A DNA stretch of 64,000 nucleotides from CAYQDB01 sp964416195 (GCA_964416195.1 CAYQDB010000002.1:124001-188000), one strand, 5' to 3'. Counted from the stretch's first letter, positions 43,168 to 53,097 are shown. Translations and numbers: made by a program. Notes: generated by a model from the letters alone, not told the origin.

Positions 43168-44982
43168 ATGATGCGCCTGAGACCGTTGAAGAAATCACAG
43201 CCTGGACTGAGGCTTGCTCTTATTCTCACTCTGATTGCTGTCCTTGCGACAGCGGCTTCGACCTTTGCGCAATTGACAAGTGAGGACATTGCTGCCTTGC
43301 AGCAACAGGGCAGGGAAGAGGGATGGACTTTTACGGTCGGTGAAAACTCGGCCACCAAGTATTCTCTGGAACAGCTTTGCGGTGCGAAAGAACCGGAAAA
43401 TTGGCAGGCTACGGCGCGGTTTGACCCCATGGTTTTGAAGCTGGATATTCCCGAATCCTTCGACTGGCGAGATTCTGTTGATCTACCACCGGTGAGAGAT
43501 CAAGATGGCTGTGGGAGCTGCTGGGCATTCGGATCGATGGGCCCTCTCGAGTGCAATATCAGGATACTGGATGGCATTATAGAAGATCTCTCAGAGCAGT
43601 GGCTGGTGAGCTGCAATCGTAGCGGATGGGGTTGTGATGGTGGCTGGTTTGCTCATGACTACCACCAGTGGAATACAGATGCCTGTGATAGCACTGGCGC
43701 CGTTCTGGAAGCGGATTTCCCGTACGTAGCCTGGGACGCTCCATGCGGTTGTCCATACACCCATCCCTATCGCATAGAATCCTGGGCGTTCATTGGAAGC
43801 CCCTACAGCGTTCCGGGTGCTTCCCTTATAAAGCAGGCGATTATGGAATATGGCCCGGTGTCGGTGTGCGTTGCCGTCAATAATGCTTTTCATGGTTACA
43901 ATGGAGGTATTTTTAATGGCTGTACTGGTGACGATATTAACCACCTTGTTGCTTTAGTCGGCTGGGATGACAACCAGGGCACCGGCGGCGTCTGGTTCTT
44001 GCGCAATTCGTGGGGTCCTGGTTGGGGCGAAGGGGGTTATATGCGCATTCCATACGGCTGTTCTAGTGTTGGTTATGGCGCTTGCTATATTAACTACGCC
44101 GGAGGGGTGGCGTTTACCGCTGACACGACTTTTGGTTGGGTGCCTTTTGATGTCAGTTTTGCAGCTACATCAGGATTGCAGGTAGATACCTGGACCTGGG
44201 ATTTCGGCGATGGCGATTCGGCTTTTATCCAATCTCCGGTGCATACCTATGAAAGCCCCGGCTTGTATACCGTGAAAGTGGAAGTTGACGCCGGCGGCGA
44301 CATCCGCTCGCGGCAGAAGCCCAACTTTGTCAAAGCGCTGGCTGACTCTCTCGTTCCGGCCTCGGTAGCTGGGACGCGTTATAGTACAGTTGAGGTGCCG
44401 GTACGTGGTCACAACTTTGTTCCGCTGCGCATCATCAAGGTTCCGGTTGAGTATTCCGGTGTAGTTGATGTTACCCTCGATTCTTTCTCCACTGTCGGTT
44501 GCCGGACGGAGTACTTCGAGAGTCAGACCTATTTACACTACAATCCGGCCGCCAAGCAGAAGACAATCAAGCTCATAAGCTCTTTATCCGGTACGTCACC
44601 CGACCTTCCCGCAGGGGATGGTGACGTTTTGAAGCTGTATTTCAAGATTCCCACTTCGGCACAATATGGCGATTCGATGTCGATTGAGCTTGATGGATAC
44701 GGTAGTTATTACCCTGAATTCAATGGCCTATTTGCGGCATATCAGCCCGTGGCAACAGCTTGTACACTTTCTGTTTCATTCGCTCGCGGCGATATAGATG
44801 GCATTCCGGGTATCAGTGTCTCTGATTTGACTTATCTGGTCGATTACCTCTTCAATGGTGGCCCCCCACCCCTGCCGGTGCTTAAGGCGGGCGATGTGGA
44901 TTGTGAAGATGATATCAATGTCGCCGATTTGACCTATTTGGTCAGCTACATGTTTAAGAGCGGCCCACCGCCGTGCGAATGA
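43168..44982 (+). CDS. Secreted papain-family (C1A) peptidase with PKD, cohesin-like and dockerin-like modules
   Basis: 604 residues; signal peptide about 14-35. C1A catalytic residues: Gln112 and Cys118 in DQDGCGSCWAF, His259 in INHLVALVGW, Asn280 in WFLRNSWGPGWGEGGY. A PKD domain follows (about 318-376, WTWDFGDGDSA and HTYESPGLYTVKVEVD), then a beta-sandwich (about 405-535) with spacing like a cohesin (GVVDVTLDSFSTVG, GDVLKLYFKIPTSA). The last 65 residues are a dockerin-like pair: ISVSDLTYLVDYLFNGGPPP and INVADLTYLVSYMFKSGPPP, ending in Cys-Glu. AAAGGA precedes the start. The prodomain is short or atypical. Likely acts on extracellular protein and is tethered through its C-terminus. Confidence 0.9.
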   Translation: MMRLRPLKKSQPGLRLALILTLIAVLATAASTFAQLTSEDIAALQQQGREEGWTFTVGENSATKYSLEQLCGAKEPENWQATARFDPMVLKLDIPESFDWRDSVDLPPVRDQDGCGSCWAFGSMGPLECNIRILDGIIEDLSEQWLVSCNRSGWGCDGGWFAHDYHQWNTDACDSTGAVLEADFPYVAWDAPCGCPYTHPYRIESWAFIGSPYSVPGASLIKQAIMEYGPVSVCVAVNNAFHGYNGGIFNGCTGDDINHLVALVGWDDNQGTGGVWFLRNSWGPGWGEGGYMRIPYGCSSVGYGACYINYAGGVAFTADTTFGWVPFDVSFAATSGLQVDTWTWDFGDGDSAFIQSPVHTYESPGLYTVKVEVDAGGDIRSRQKPNFVKALADSLVPASVAGTRYSTVEVPVRGHNFVPLRIIKVPVEYSGVVDVTLDSFSTVGCRTEYFESQTYLHYNPAAKQKTIKLISSLSGTSPDLPAGDGDVLKLYFKIPTSAQYGDSMSIELDGYGSYYPEFNGLFAAYQPVATACTLSVSFARGDIDGIPGISVSDLTYLVDYLFNGGPPPLPVLKAGDVDCEDDINVADLTYLVSYMFKSGPPPCE

Positions 44983-45009
44983 TGAAAACGGAGTAGATGT
45001 TTCTGAAGT

Positions 45010-45042
45010 GGTGTCAGCCAACTCTGGCTGACACCTTTTTTT
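45010..45042 (+). terminator. Strong terminator after the papain-family gene
   Basis: Eleven-base perfect stem GGTGTCAGCCA/TGGCTGACACC with a four-base loop and seven T. Confidence 0.93.
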
Positions 45043-45112
45043 AGACATCAACAGAGCAAGTTAGGATTTCTACAGTCATTAAGTCTTCCTTCCAATTGGT
45101 TCCAAGTAACAC

Positions 45113-45811
45113 ATGAGCGGCTATTACAACGATAAACTCTCTGCCGAAAGGCTCAAGCATTGTTACGAAATTGCTCCACCGCGGGTTTGTCAATACCTGG
45201 ACGCAGAGGAGAACCATGTTCTGCAGAAAATCCATCCTGGTGACACGGTCCTTGAGCTTGGTTGCGGTTATGGACGAATACTTCCCCTGCTAGTACAAAC
45301 CGCCGGATGGGTGGTTGGTGTTGATACCTCGCTCGCCAGTCTGCTCCTGGCACAAGAAATGCTCGGCGACATCTCAAACTGTCACCTGCTGTGTATGGAT
45401 GCGGTTCGACTTGCTTTCCGCGACCGGGCTTTTAATTGTGTCGTTTGTATCCAAAACGGAATTTCCGCTTTCCATGTGAATCAACAAGACTTGATCAAGG
45501 AAAGCCTCCGGGTAACCAAACCTGGAGGAATCGTGCTCTTTTCAAGTTATTCTGACAGGTTCTGGAAGGATAGACTCCATTGGTTTAGACTGCAGTCGGA
45601 GGCCGGATTGGTGGGGGAAATTGATTATGAAAAGACTGGTGATGGTGTGATTGTATGCAAAGATGGCTTCACCGCAACGACGATCCGGCCGCAACAGTTC
45701 CAGTCATTAACCGAAGTTTTGGATGTTGAGACTCGAATCGTAGAAATAGATGAATCGAGTCTCTTTTGCGAGATTGTTCCCCGTGGAACCGCGGCTCATT
45801 CTGGAGAGTAA
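45113..45811 (+). CDS. Class I SAM-dependent methyltransferase
   Basis: 232 residues. Motif I VLELGCGYGRILPLL, acidic end of beta-2 in VGVDTSLASLLLAQ, motif IV NCVVCIQNGISAF and post-motif LRVTKPGGIVLFSSY. Close to UbiE/Methyltransf_11-type small-molecule enzymes. Monocistronic, convergent with the lipoprotein pair. Acceptor unknown. Confidence 0.82.
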   Translation: MSGYYNDKLSAERLKHCYEIAPPRVCQYLDAEENHVLQKIHPGDTVLELGCGYGRILPLLVQTAGWVVGVDTSLASLLLAQEMLGDISNCHLLCMDAVRLAFRDRAFNCVVCIQNGISAFHVNQQDLIKESLRVTKPGGIVLFSSYSDRFWKDRLHWFRLQSEAGLVGEIDYEKTGDGVIVCKDGFTATTIRPQQFQSLTEVLDVETRIVEIDESSLFCEIVPRGTAAHSGE

Positions 45812-45864
45812 GAAAGTTACCGTCCGGCGAAGGGGTAGTGAGCGTGTCACCTTCGAGTGATCAC

Positions 45865-47274
45865 CTACAAAACTGAAAACGCCTCAATCAGGTTGAGTCC
45901 CTTTTTCACAACCTCATAGTCATTGTAATCGGATCGTCCCGTAAGGCTGCCGTCGGCAAGGTAGAACTCAACGCTCAAGTCGTATGTTCCCGGCTCAATC
46001 TCAAAATCGCCGATGTAAATCAGGCCCGGCAAGAACCGGCTTGATCGGAGATCGGCGTTTTCGGTCAGGTCCGTACCGACATCGATGGCCGCCTTCTTCA
46101 ACCAGCCTGCCAGGCCCCCCGTATCAGCTTTTTTCTTGAGCTTGTGAGTGGCCAGGCCCTTGGCAATTGCCCGTGCCAGTGATCGGATGTAGATAAGTGA
46201 CTTCTTCGCGGCAAAAGTTTCTTTGGTTACTTGGCTGACATCCTCGAGAAGCTGTAACTGGCCGATCGGTTTGCCATTGGCCAGTACACGTATTCTGTTC
46301 ACAAGCGAGGGGCGTGGCACGATTTTAGGAATGGCAAACTTGAAATAGTAGTCGGCCTTAACCTTTACGGGCAGGTGGCCGTATTCGGCGCCTTTATTCT
46401 GTGGGTCGTCATAGAGTACTTGAACCAGCTCCAGGTCCTTGTCGGTCCTGATTCGCAGGTTCAGAGCTTCCTTCACGGGCGCCAGTCCCACCAGTGCCAC
46501 CACGCTCAGGATTGCGCGGTCTTTCGAGTCGTAGTTCACTTCAGGGGGGAGAAAGTTGTAAACGTGCGGCTGGGAGTAAAAGGCTTGCCCCAGGAGATTG
46601 TAGTCGATTCGAGCGTCATCCATCTTACCGTCGGCGGCGTATAGGTGCATGCTCAGGTAGCGGGCGAAGGCATCATTGTGGAATCGGACCTTGTCAATAT
46701 CGTAGTCAATCTCAACTCGGCCAGTGTCATCGGGCGAACCACGCTGTAGCTGTTCCGCTGCATCGACATACTTCTGCTCAAGAAGCTCCAACTTGAGATT
46801 GGCGCGCCGGATTTCAACGAAGGCCTCGTTGAATTGTTCCAGCGCAATATAGTTGAGCGCCTTGATCAGATTTGTGTAAAGGATTTCGTAGTCCTCACCG
46901 GCATATTCGAGGACGTTGTCGTTGAGTAGGAATGATGCCGCCGCCCGCGATACGCTTTTTGTAAAGAGCTCTTCGGCGGCCTCCTCAGCAAGGTGCAACT
47001 TGGCGTTGCTGGAATCGAAGTTGCCGGCATAATGATTGAGCATGCCGGCATCGATGAAGTAGAGAAGACGGTCTTTTTGGGTGTACTTATTCCTGTCCTT
47101 GGCTGCTTCGAGCATCCGCGCTGCACCCACCGAGTTTCCTGACCGCAACTCGGCGGTGATCGGCTCATAGAATTTCTTCTTGGTGGCGACTGAGCTGCAA
47201 CCAGCCAGGGAAGCAAGGAGGATTGCCGGTAGCGCCGCCCGAATGAACTTACGTATGGCAGAGTTATGCGCCAC
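45865..47274 (-). CDS. COG3014-like lipoprotein
   Basis: 469 residues, lipoprotein signal with lipobox SLAGC (Cys26). The helical, TPR-like N-terminal half (LLYFIDAGMLNHYAGNFDSS, LIKALNYIALEQFNEAFVEI) matches the uncharacterised COG3014 family as I remember it. GTG start seven bases after the LpoB-like gene on the same strand. The pairing with an LpoB-like protein suggests a cell envelope role, possibly control of peptidoglycan synthases; that is inference. Confidence 0.75.
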   Translation of the reverse strand: MAHNSAIRKFIRAALPAILLASLAGCSSVATKKKFYEPITAELRSGNSVGAARMLEAAKDRNKYTQKDRLLYFIDAGMLNHYAGNFDSSNAKLHLAEEAAEELFTKSVSRAAASFLLNDNVLEYAGEDYEILYTNLIKALNYIALEQFNEAFVEIRRANLKLELLEQKYVDAAEQLQRGSPDDTGRVEIDYDIDKVRFHNDAFARYLSMHLYAADGKMDDARIDYNLLGQAFYSQPHVYNFLPPEVNYDSKDRAILSVVALVGLAPVKEALNLRIRTDKDLELVQVLYDDPQNKGAEYGHLPVKVKADYYFKFAIPKIVPRPSLVNRIRVLANGKPIGQLQLLEDVSQVTKETFAAKKSLIYIRSLARAIAKGLATHKLKKKADTGGLAGWLKKAAIDVGTDLTENADLRSSRFLPGLIYIGDFEIEPGTYDLSVEFYLADGSLTGRSDYNDYEVVKKGLNLIEAFSVL

Positions 47275-47280
47275 TGCCAG

Positions 47281-47877
47281 TTACCATTTTCGTTTGCCTT
47301 GAGAGATTCCCTTCTTGATCTTCTTGGTTCCGATCCAGACTTTTTCCATCGTTTCCACGTTGACCAGTTCCAGGTCGGTCTGATAGAAAACGACACGAAC
47401 GCCTTCTTCCTGGTCGGTGATCGTTTTGACGGCGCCTTGCAGGATGAAGTCAGCGCCCAGTTCCTCGTGTAGTTGCTTGGCGGTTTCCTTGGAAGCAAAC
47501 TCCGCCTGCTCCCACCGTTCTTCCCGTAACTCCGAGCGCTGCTCGTGGCTCGCCACAAAGCGCACTTGGCTGGAGTTGATCAATTCTCTTTCAAAATCCG
47601 CAATGAAAGTTTCCATGTTGATGTGCTCACTGGTGAGGTTTCTGATTGTCCCTACGGTCACTACCGGCTTACCACCCTTGGCCACGACCGCATCCGTCAA
47701 CCAGACTCGCGACAGGCAATCCGAAATCATCTCCTCAGCAACCAGCCGCGCGTCGGTATCGTTCCATTTGCCGCTCAGGTCGGTTACGGACTCCGTGTCC
47801 AAACGAGTTACGGTTTTACCTCCACCGCATCCCAGCGGCAGACCGGCTACCAGCAGAAAGACCAGCAGCTTCTTCAT
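47281..47877 (-). CDS. LpoB-like penicillin-binding protein activator lipoprotein
   Basis: 198 residues. Lipobox LPLGC puts the lipidated Cys at 17. The LpoB/CsgG-like N-terminal domain of beta-alpha type is seen in KPVVTVGTIRNLTSEHIN, FERELINSSQVRFVAS and ELGADFILQGAVKTI. In E. coli LpoB activates PBP1b from the outer membrane. Immediately upstream of the COG3014-like gene, so the two lipoproteins are co-transcribed. No class A PBP is in the window. Confidence 0.82.
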   Translation of the reverse strand: MKKLLVFLLVAGLPLGCGGGKTVTRLDTESVTDLSGKWNDTDARLVAEEMISDCLSRVWLTDAVVAKGGKPVVTVGTIRNLTSEHINMETFIADFERELINSSQVRFVASHEQRSELREERWEQAEFASKETAKQLHEELGADFILQGAVKTITDQEEGVRVVFYQTDLELVNVETMEKVWIGTKKIKKGISQGKRKW

Positions 47878-48179
47878 CGTTGCTCCTTTACTCTTTTGTT
47901 ACTTCAATAACGCTTTCATCGTTTATGTTGGCCGTATGTGCTCGGCACTCAATTAGAAATTATCGGTACGTTTTAGTATTTTCAACTATTATTTTGTTTT
48001 GCCGGGAAGGGAGTATTGCAGGTCAAAAGCCCTGTGCTATGGGACAGGTTTATGGTGGAAGGAAGATGAGGAGCAATGAAATAAGAAATCCCTTGCTCAT
48101 AGGCGAGATGATGCCTTATCTTATAGTGTTCGATATCCAATAGCACGTGGCGGCATATTTACATAGGGGAAGCAACGAG
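47878..48179. other. Intergenic region between LpoB-like and MBL genes
   Basis: 302 bases between divergent genes, AT-rich in the left third. No gene, repeat or clear promoter recognised. Confidence 0.4.
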
Positions 48180-48815
48180 ATGAAGATAACCATTGTATAT
48201 GATAACGAAGTGTGGAAAGAGGGGCTTGCAGCCGACTGGGGTTTTGCTTGTCTGGTAGAGGCTCATGGCAAGAGGATACTTTTTGATACCGGGGCCAAAG
48301 GCTCTATTCTCCTCAATAATATGAAACTGCTTGGCATCGATCCGGTTGTGGTTGAAGAGGTTTTCGTCTCTCATGCGCATTGGGATCATACCGGTGGGCT
48401 CCAGGGCTTCCTTGAGAAAAACCCTGTAACAGTCTATGTACCATCATCTTATCGAGGGACACGGGGGGCCAGGGAGGTTATCGAGGTAAAAGAAGCTATT
48501 AAAATCCATGACTACATCTTTTCAACGGGAGAACTTAAAGATATTGAGCAATCCCTCGTCGTCGAAACAGAAAAGGGATTGGTTGTAATTGCAGGCTGTT
48601 CTCACCCCGGAGTTGAGAATATCCTCAGTGCTGCCTCTCGGTTAGGAAAACCCAGTGCGATTATCGGAGGGTTACATGGATTTAAGGAATTCGAGTTGCT
48701 TAAAGATCTGGATTTAGTCTGTCCCACTCACTGCACCCAGTTCAAGTCGGAGATAGAGTCGCTCTATCCTGAGAAATGTGTCAGCGGGGGGGCGGGTAGA
48801 GTGATAGAAATATGA
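48180..48815 (+). CDS. MBL-fold metallohydrolase, dihydropterin/RFA-P synthase-like
   Basis: 211 residues. Metal-binding motif VSHAHWDHTGGL, later His in IAGCSHPGVENIL and IIGGLHGF, and a final PTHCTQ. This spacing is that of the MJ0301-like family (7,8-dihydropterin-6-methyl... synthase), a methanopterin-type enzyme family widely spread as a generic hydrolase. ATG 48180 with GGGGAAG upstream is preferred over 48147. Flanked by a palindromic element to the right, and its AT-leaning codon use differs by eye from its neighbours, which may indicate transfer. Confidence 0.82.
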   Translation: MKITIVYDNEVWKEGLAADWGFACLVEAHGKRILFDTGAKGSILLNNMKLLGIDPVVVEEVFVSHAHWDHTGGLQGFLEKNPVTVYVPSSYRGTRGAREVIEVKEAIKIHDYIFSTGELKDIEQSLVVETEKGLVVIAGCSHPGVENILSAASRLGKPSAIIGGLHGFKEFELLKDLDLVCPTHCTQFKSEIESLYPEKCVSGGAGRVIEI

Positions 48816-48863
48816 AACGATGGCGCATCTTAGCAGTGCGGTCCAACGCCCACCTTATCCTTA

Positions 48864-49014
48864 GGTCCTGTTGAAAAACATAGAAAGCGTCATAGCGAGG
48901 AGTCCGGCGGCTGCCGGACGACGTGGCTATCTCATTGTCATTCAATAGTTGAGATTGCCACGTCCTCCTGCGGCGGACTCGCAATGATGAGAACGGGACT
49001 TTTTCAACAGGCCC
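48864..49014. mobile_element. MITE-like palindromic element
   Basis: 151 bases. Terminal inverted repeats GGTCCTGTTGAAAAA (48864-48878) and TTTTTCAACAGGCCC (49000-49014) pair at 13 of 15 bases. The interior folds into a long hairpin between CATAGCGAGGAGTCCGGC and its counterpart in the right half, with GACGTGG.(T/A)ATCTCA on both arms. No coding capacity. A decayed relative is at 25645-25750. The element occupies part of the 457-base gap 48816-49272. Confidence 0.75.
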
Positions 49015-49202
49015 CTTACCTAAGGAAGGCGCTTTTTTGATGTCTCGGTAGGGTCTTTACTCGTGAGTCCTCGGTCTCTCACCTCTTGTCATACGACATT
49101 GTGGCATGGTTTGTTGCCAACTCATGCTTGTCTGACCTCAACCTGAAATACTTGGTGCGAAGCTTCTCATATCGGTACAGAAGCCCTTGTACTTTAAGTA
49201 TA

Positions 49203-49231
49203 TGGCCACCCCTGACAAGCAAGGGTGGCCA
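49203..49231. terminator. Hairpin between MBL region and dockerin gene
   Basis: TGGCCACCC (49203-49211) and GGGTGGCCA (49223-49231) form a perfect nine-base stem, 40 bases past the stop of the minus-strand gene at 49273. No strong T tract follows on either strand. Confidence 0.55.
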
Positions 49232-49272
49232 AATCTACTGGATAGAATCTCAGATTCCTATCCTACTTGTCA

Positions 49273-52200
49273 TCAGCACGGCGGTGGAGGTGGGCCACTC
49301 AGGAACATGTAGAAGACAAGATAAGTCACATCGGCAACATCAATGGGTACACCGGGAGTAGTCTCTATAGCATCAACGTTGCCTTCTTCTTCGCAAGGTG
49401 GAGGTGGGCCGCTCATAAACAAGTAGTTAACTAAGTAGGTCAAGTCGGCTACGTCGATCGGCGTTCCGGGAATAGTTTCCATATGGTCAACGTTGCCGCG
49501 CACGACGCAGCAGCTCCAGGGAATCCAGGGACAGTAGTCGACATTATCACTGACGCCATTTCCAAGGCCTTCGGCAGGGAAGAATTCCGCCACGGTGTTC
49601 TTCATACTACTTACAGAATAGCATTGGCCAATGGAAGCTTCGTCAATGCCGTCAGGGTCTTCCGGCCCATCGGAGGCGCCCCAGTTGTTGTTTTCAAAAT
49701 CCTGAGCGGAAGCAGAATTGGTCCAAACGCCAAAGTCATTTCCGCTAATCGTATTACTATCCGCAACGACCGTGACATCCCCAATAGAATCCTTAGCAAC
49801 TACCCCAATCCCCCAGTCTTGAATGGTGGACTTGGTGACGGTAACATTGATATCATCGCCAATGGCCCATACACCTATTCCGTAGCTGAGTTCCTGATGA
49901 GCGCCGGTCAGACTCAAGTTGCTCAGAGCGACGGTAGTGGCCGCGCCCGATTGTCCTCGTTTGTACTGCCATTCCTCGGACAAGGGGGAAGCAGCGGCAA
50001 TAGATAGCCCGCTTCCAGACGCCTTGGTTTCACCATACTCACGGACGCTGATACCCTCCTCCTTATTGTTTGCGTCCGAAGCAAGAATAGTGGCTCCTTC
50101 AACTGAGCCATTCGTCTCATGGAATACAATACCGGACTGTGAGTTGGTCACGGAGCAGGAACCATTAACGTTCACAGGGGCTGCTTGGTAAAAGAGCATG
50201 GCACTGGCACCCCAAGTTGTATCATTGTAGGCAATATCGGATACCGAGCAATCGGTGACTGTACCGCCAGCGCCAAAGCCTATTTGAATACCGTTCTGGG
50301 CCGTTACGTTGGTCAATCCGTGTCCGATTACCGTGCAATTTGAGAAATTGGCTGTCAAGCCGTCGCCTGAAAGAGCGGTGGCGTTTTTCTGAAAATCGTC
50401 AATGGCGACACCTGAAAGGTCAATCGTATACGGTCCGCCCGTGTTGTTGTAAGCATAGATACCGACGCCATGCTGGGTCCCGCTGAATGGTGTATCGCGC
50501 ACACCGGTCAAACGGACATTTGTAACAGAACCGCCTGCATTCCAGAAACCGATGCCGTTAAAACGGTAATTGGCGTTACCGCGACCCAGGCCGTCGATCG
50601 TGAAATCCTCAATTGTTACATTTGCATCATGGATATATACAATCGGGTAGTTGTTGGCACTGGTAGTGAAGTATTCAGTCAGTGTAATCGGAGATTGTAT
50701 TACCGTCGTCTCCTTGCCAGCGCCGGCAAGAGTTAAATCCTCGCTAACCACGACCTGCTCTTCATAGGTCCCAGCCATCACATTGACCGTGCTGCCGGTG
50801 ACCAGATCGACACCTTCCTGAATGCGAGTAGTCGTACCAAACTGCGGGCTGTCATCATCCACATCCAATACCGAGAAGTCGCCCTGGAAACCGGGTCCAG
50901 GATCTGTGTCAGTTCCGCTGTCCAGCCACGGAGTGTAGTCAACGTAGGTGCTAACTTCACCAGCTACCCCGGTCGCGGTATTGTCGCCCCACCAGTTGCC
51001 GGAGGCATCGAGGGTTGCTGCAGCATCTAGGTTGTTTACTCCGTAGGCGACACTGCTATAAATGCTGTTGTAATTGATGTGGTGGCTAGCTGCATCAGCC
51101 ATAATCCGGACACCATCCCGGGCACTGCCATATATTTCGTTATGCTCTATGGTCGTACCGTGTGCCTCACCTCCGGCTCTGATGCCATCGTGGCCAACAT
51201 TCTTGATTTCGTTGTACTCTACGGTGTTGATCCCCGTTCCTGAGGCGTAATTGATAAGGATCCCTGCGCCACCTGAGCTTTCTATCAGGTTATGCGCAAT
51301 TAGGCTATTAGTGATGTCGGCGGAAAATGAGGCCAGGCCAAGGAACATTCCACAACCACCACCGGGACCTATGTTAAGAATCCAGTTATAGGACGCCGTA
51401 AAATTGTCGCACTCGCAGGCAAAGATGCCAGGTGCATTCGTTGTCACAGGCGAAGCGGAAGGTGTTACGATGTTGTTCTTAATGATCACATTGTCTGACC
51501 TGACATTGACAATATCGTCGCCGGCTTTAAGCGTGAAACCATCAACTATAACGCCGTCAGCCCCGTCCAAAATATCGATGGCAAATTTCTCGAGGTCGTT
51601 CGGTCCCTCAATTACGGACTCCGCCATACGAGAATCAGTACCAGGGGTTCCGGCATTGGCACCTCTCAGCATTATCCCGTCCCTGGTATTGTCGAATTCC
51701 ACTTCCTCGTAATACGTCCCCGCCGCCACGTACACGGTGCCGCCAACAGCCACAGCGTCGATTCCATCTTGAATCTCGGCGAATGCGTTGAAGCCAAAAT
51801 ACTTACCTGGCTCCACCTCAGTGCCGGGAGTGGTTCCAACCCAGGCACTGTCAACCCATACTTCGCTGTAAGATGCCGGATATCCGGTTACAGTCAGGTT
51901 CGACCAATAAAAGGTATGTGCAGGATTGTTGGGGTTGTTCCCACTTATCACCCCAACCAACACATGGGCGTTCGATAGATCCTCACCGGTAAAGTCCAAC
52001 GAATCAGGATCAAAGACGCTCCACATATCACCTTCAATCAGCACACCGTGTATCCAGAGTTTGGCCCATCCCGTTGTTGCTCCGGTACTATGAATCTGCA
52101 GTTCGAAGGTTAATGTGTCGTCTCCATCACCACCAGCAATTGTCCTCGGCTCGGTGTACAGCTTGGGCATAGGTTGCGTTCCCGGCTCCTCTTGCATATG

Positions 52201-52581
52201 TAGTATTTCTCGAATCTCGGTAAGTGAGTCATCTCCGCCACCCAGCCATTCAACCGTGACAAACCATACCCCATCAGAGGAGTTAAATACAGGGTCCTTG
52301 CTTAAACCAATCTGTCCCCATAATCCGAAGAAGTCATCCGGATCGCCCAGGTTCGGATCCCAGGTGTTTACATGCGCTTGAATTCCTCCAAGGTCGATGA
52401 TTCCCTGAAGAATGACATCCCCCTTGGTAATATCCCATTTGTAAGGATAAGCTTGCATGGCGCTTCGGTAGGCACCTGTTGCAGTAGTTAATGAATCGTC
52501 TGATAAAGTGAGGGTTGTCTGTCCCCATAGTGTCCCCGCAGCCAAAATCATAATGGCTGCTATTAGTATTAACTTTTTCAT
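49273..52581 (-). CDS. Large secreted right-handed beta-helix protein with dockerin-like tag
   Basis: 1102 residues. Signal peptide MKKLILIAAIMILAAGTLWG. Residues about 25-245 look like a carbohydrate-binding/beta-sandwich domain. Two parallel beta-helix stretches follow, each opened by a SPTS-like ladder (AFAEIQDGIDAVAVGGTVYV and TRIQEGVDLVTGSTVNVMAG) with repeated NxI..N turns, as in NosD/pectate-lyase-like proteins. The C-terminus carries GNVDHMETIPGTPIDVADLT and GNVDAIETTPGVPIDVADVT, both followed by YLV..Y.F..SGPPPP, ending PPPPPC. Probably surface-displayed and polysaccharide-interacting. Monocistronic. Confidence 0.85.
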   Translation of the reverse strand: MKKLILIAAIMILAAGTLWGQTTLTLSDDSLTTATGAYRSAMQAYPYKWDITKGDVILQGIIDLGGIQAHVNTWDPNLGDPDDFFGLWGQIGLSKDPVFNSSDGVWFVTVEWLGGGDDSLTEIREILHMQEEPGTQPMPKLYTEPRTIAGGDGDDTLTFELQIHSTGATTGWAKLWIHGVLIEGDMWSVFDPDSLDFTGEDLSNAHVLVGVISGNNPNNPAHTFYWSNLTVTGYPASYSEVWVDSAWVGTTPGTEVEPGKYFGFNAFAEIQDGIDAVAVGGTVYVAAGTYYEEVEFDNTRDGIMLRGANAGTPGTDSRMAESVIEGPNDLEKFAIDILDGADGVIVDGFTLKAGDDIVNVRSDNVIIKNNIVTPSASPVTTNAPGIFACECDNFTASYNWILNIGPGGGCGMFLGLASFSADITNSLIAHNLIESSGGAGILINYASGTGINTVEYNEIKNVGHDGIRAGGEAHGTTIEHNEIYGSARDGVRIMADAASHHINYNSIYSSVAYGVNNLDAAATLDASGNWWGDNTATGVAGEVSTYVDYTPWLDSGTDTDPGPGFQGDFSVLDVDDDSPQFGTTTRIQEGVDLVTGSTVNVMAGTYEEQVVVSEDLTLAGAGKETTVIQSPITLTEYFTTSANNYPIVYIHDANVTIEDFTIDGLGRGNANYRFNGIGFWNAGGSVTNVRLTGVRDTPFSGTQHGVGIYAYNNTGGPYTIDLSGVAIDDFQKNATALSGDGLTANFSNCTVIGHGLTNVTAQNGIQIGFGAGGTVTDCSVSDIAYNDTTWGASAMLFYQAAPVNVNGSCSVTNSQSGIVFHETNGSVEGATILASDANNKEEGISVREYGETKASGSGLSIAAASPLSEEWQYKRGQSGAATTVALSNLSLTGAHQELSYGIGVWAIGDDINVTVTKSTIQDWGIGVVAKDSIGDVTVVADSNTISGNDFGVWTNSASAQDFENNNWGASDGPEDPDGIDEASIGQCYSVSSMKNTVAEFFPAEGLGNGVSDNVDYCPWIPWSCCVVRGNVDHMETIPGTPIDVADLTYLVNYLFMSGPPPPCEEEGNVDAIETTPGVPIDVADVTYLVFYMFLSGPPPPPC

Positions 52582-53097
52582 TTCCTCTTTCCCCTGATAA
52601 TTGTGTTAACGATTTATCAGTACCCTGCCAAGCAACAGATCAGATGCCCTGATTCAGCATGCTTAGTTAAGAAGTACAGTGATTGGTACCATATAGCAAC
52701 GTTATAATCCTCCTATCACCTCCCCCTCTTTGGTCCCTTGGCAAAACGATTTTACTGAGAACGTATTGCAATTAGTAGCTGCTGTTATGTACAAAGCCTG
52801 AAAGGAATTTGCCGTGGCGCTGCTGTCAAAGCGCATAACACGATGGCAACCGTCACTTGCTACGGTTGCATGCCGCAGCAAACGAAATTGAAAGGACATC
52901 AACACCTCTACCCCTGAATTGACCCAAAACACTGATTAGTACGTGTGACCTGGTTGGCCTCCAAACACCCTACGTGCTGTTTTACTCCTGATCGCTAGGT
53001 TGAAAAGACCCTGCGAACTTCCCACGCTTTATATAAGAATATGCTACACATTTCATAGTCTGTCAAGTCCTTTTGCCCTGTCTTAGAGTACTTCCTG
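52582..53097. other. Intergenic region upstream of the 1102-residue beta-helix gene
   Basis: About 515 bases with no credible gene. On the minus strand a TTGACA-like box with an AT-rich -10 near 53040-53075 could be a distant promoter for the beta-helix gene. The region borders a decayed transposase and may hold further remnants that I cannot recognise. Confidence 0.4.

Noticed and set aside
43168..44982. Calling the beta-sandwich of the papain-family protein a definite cohesin
   Set aside because: Only length and strand pattern suggest it; I see no diagnostic sequence motif, so it is reported as cohesin-like only.
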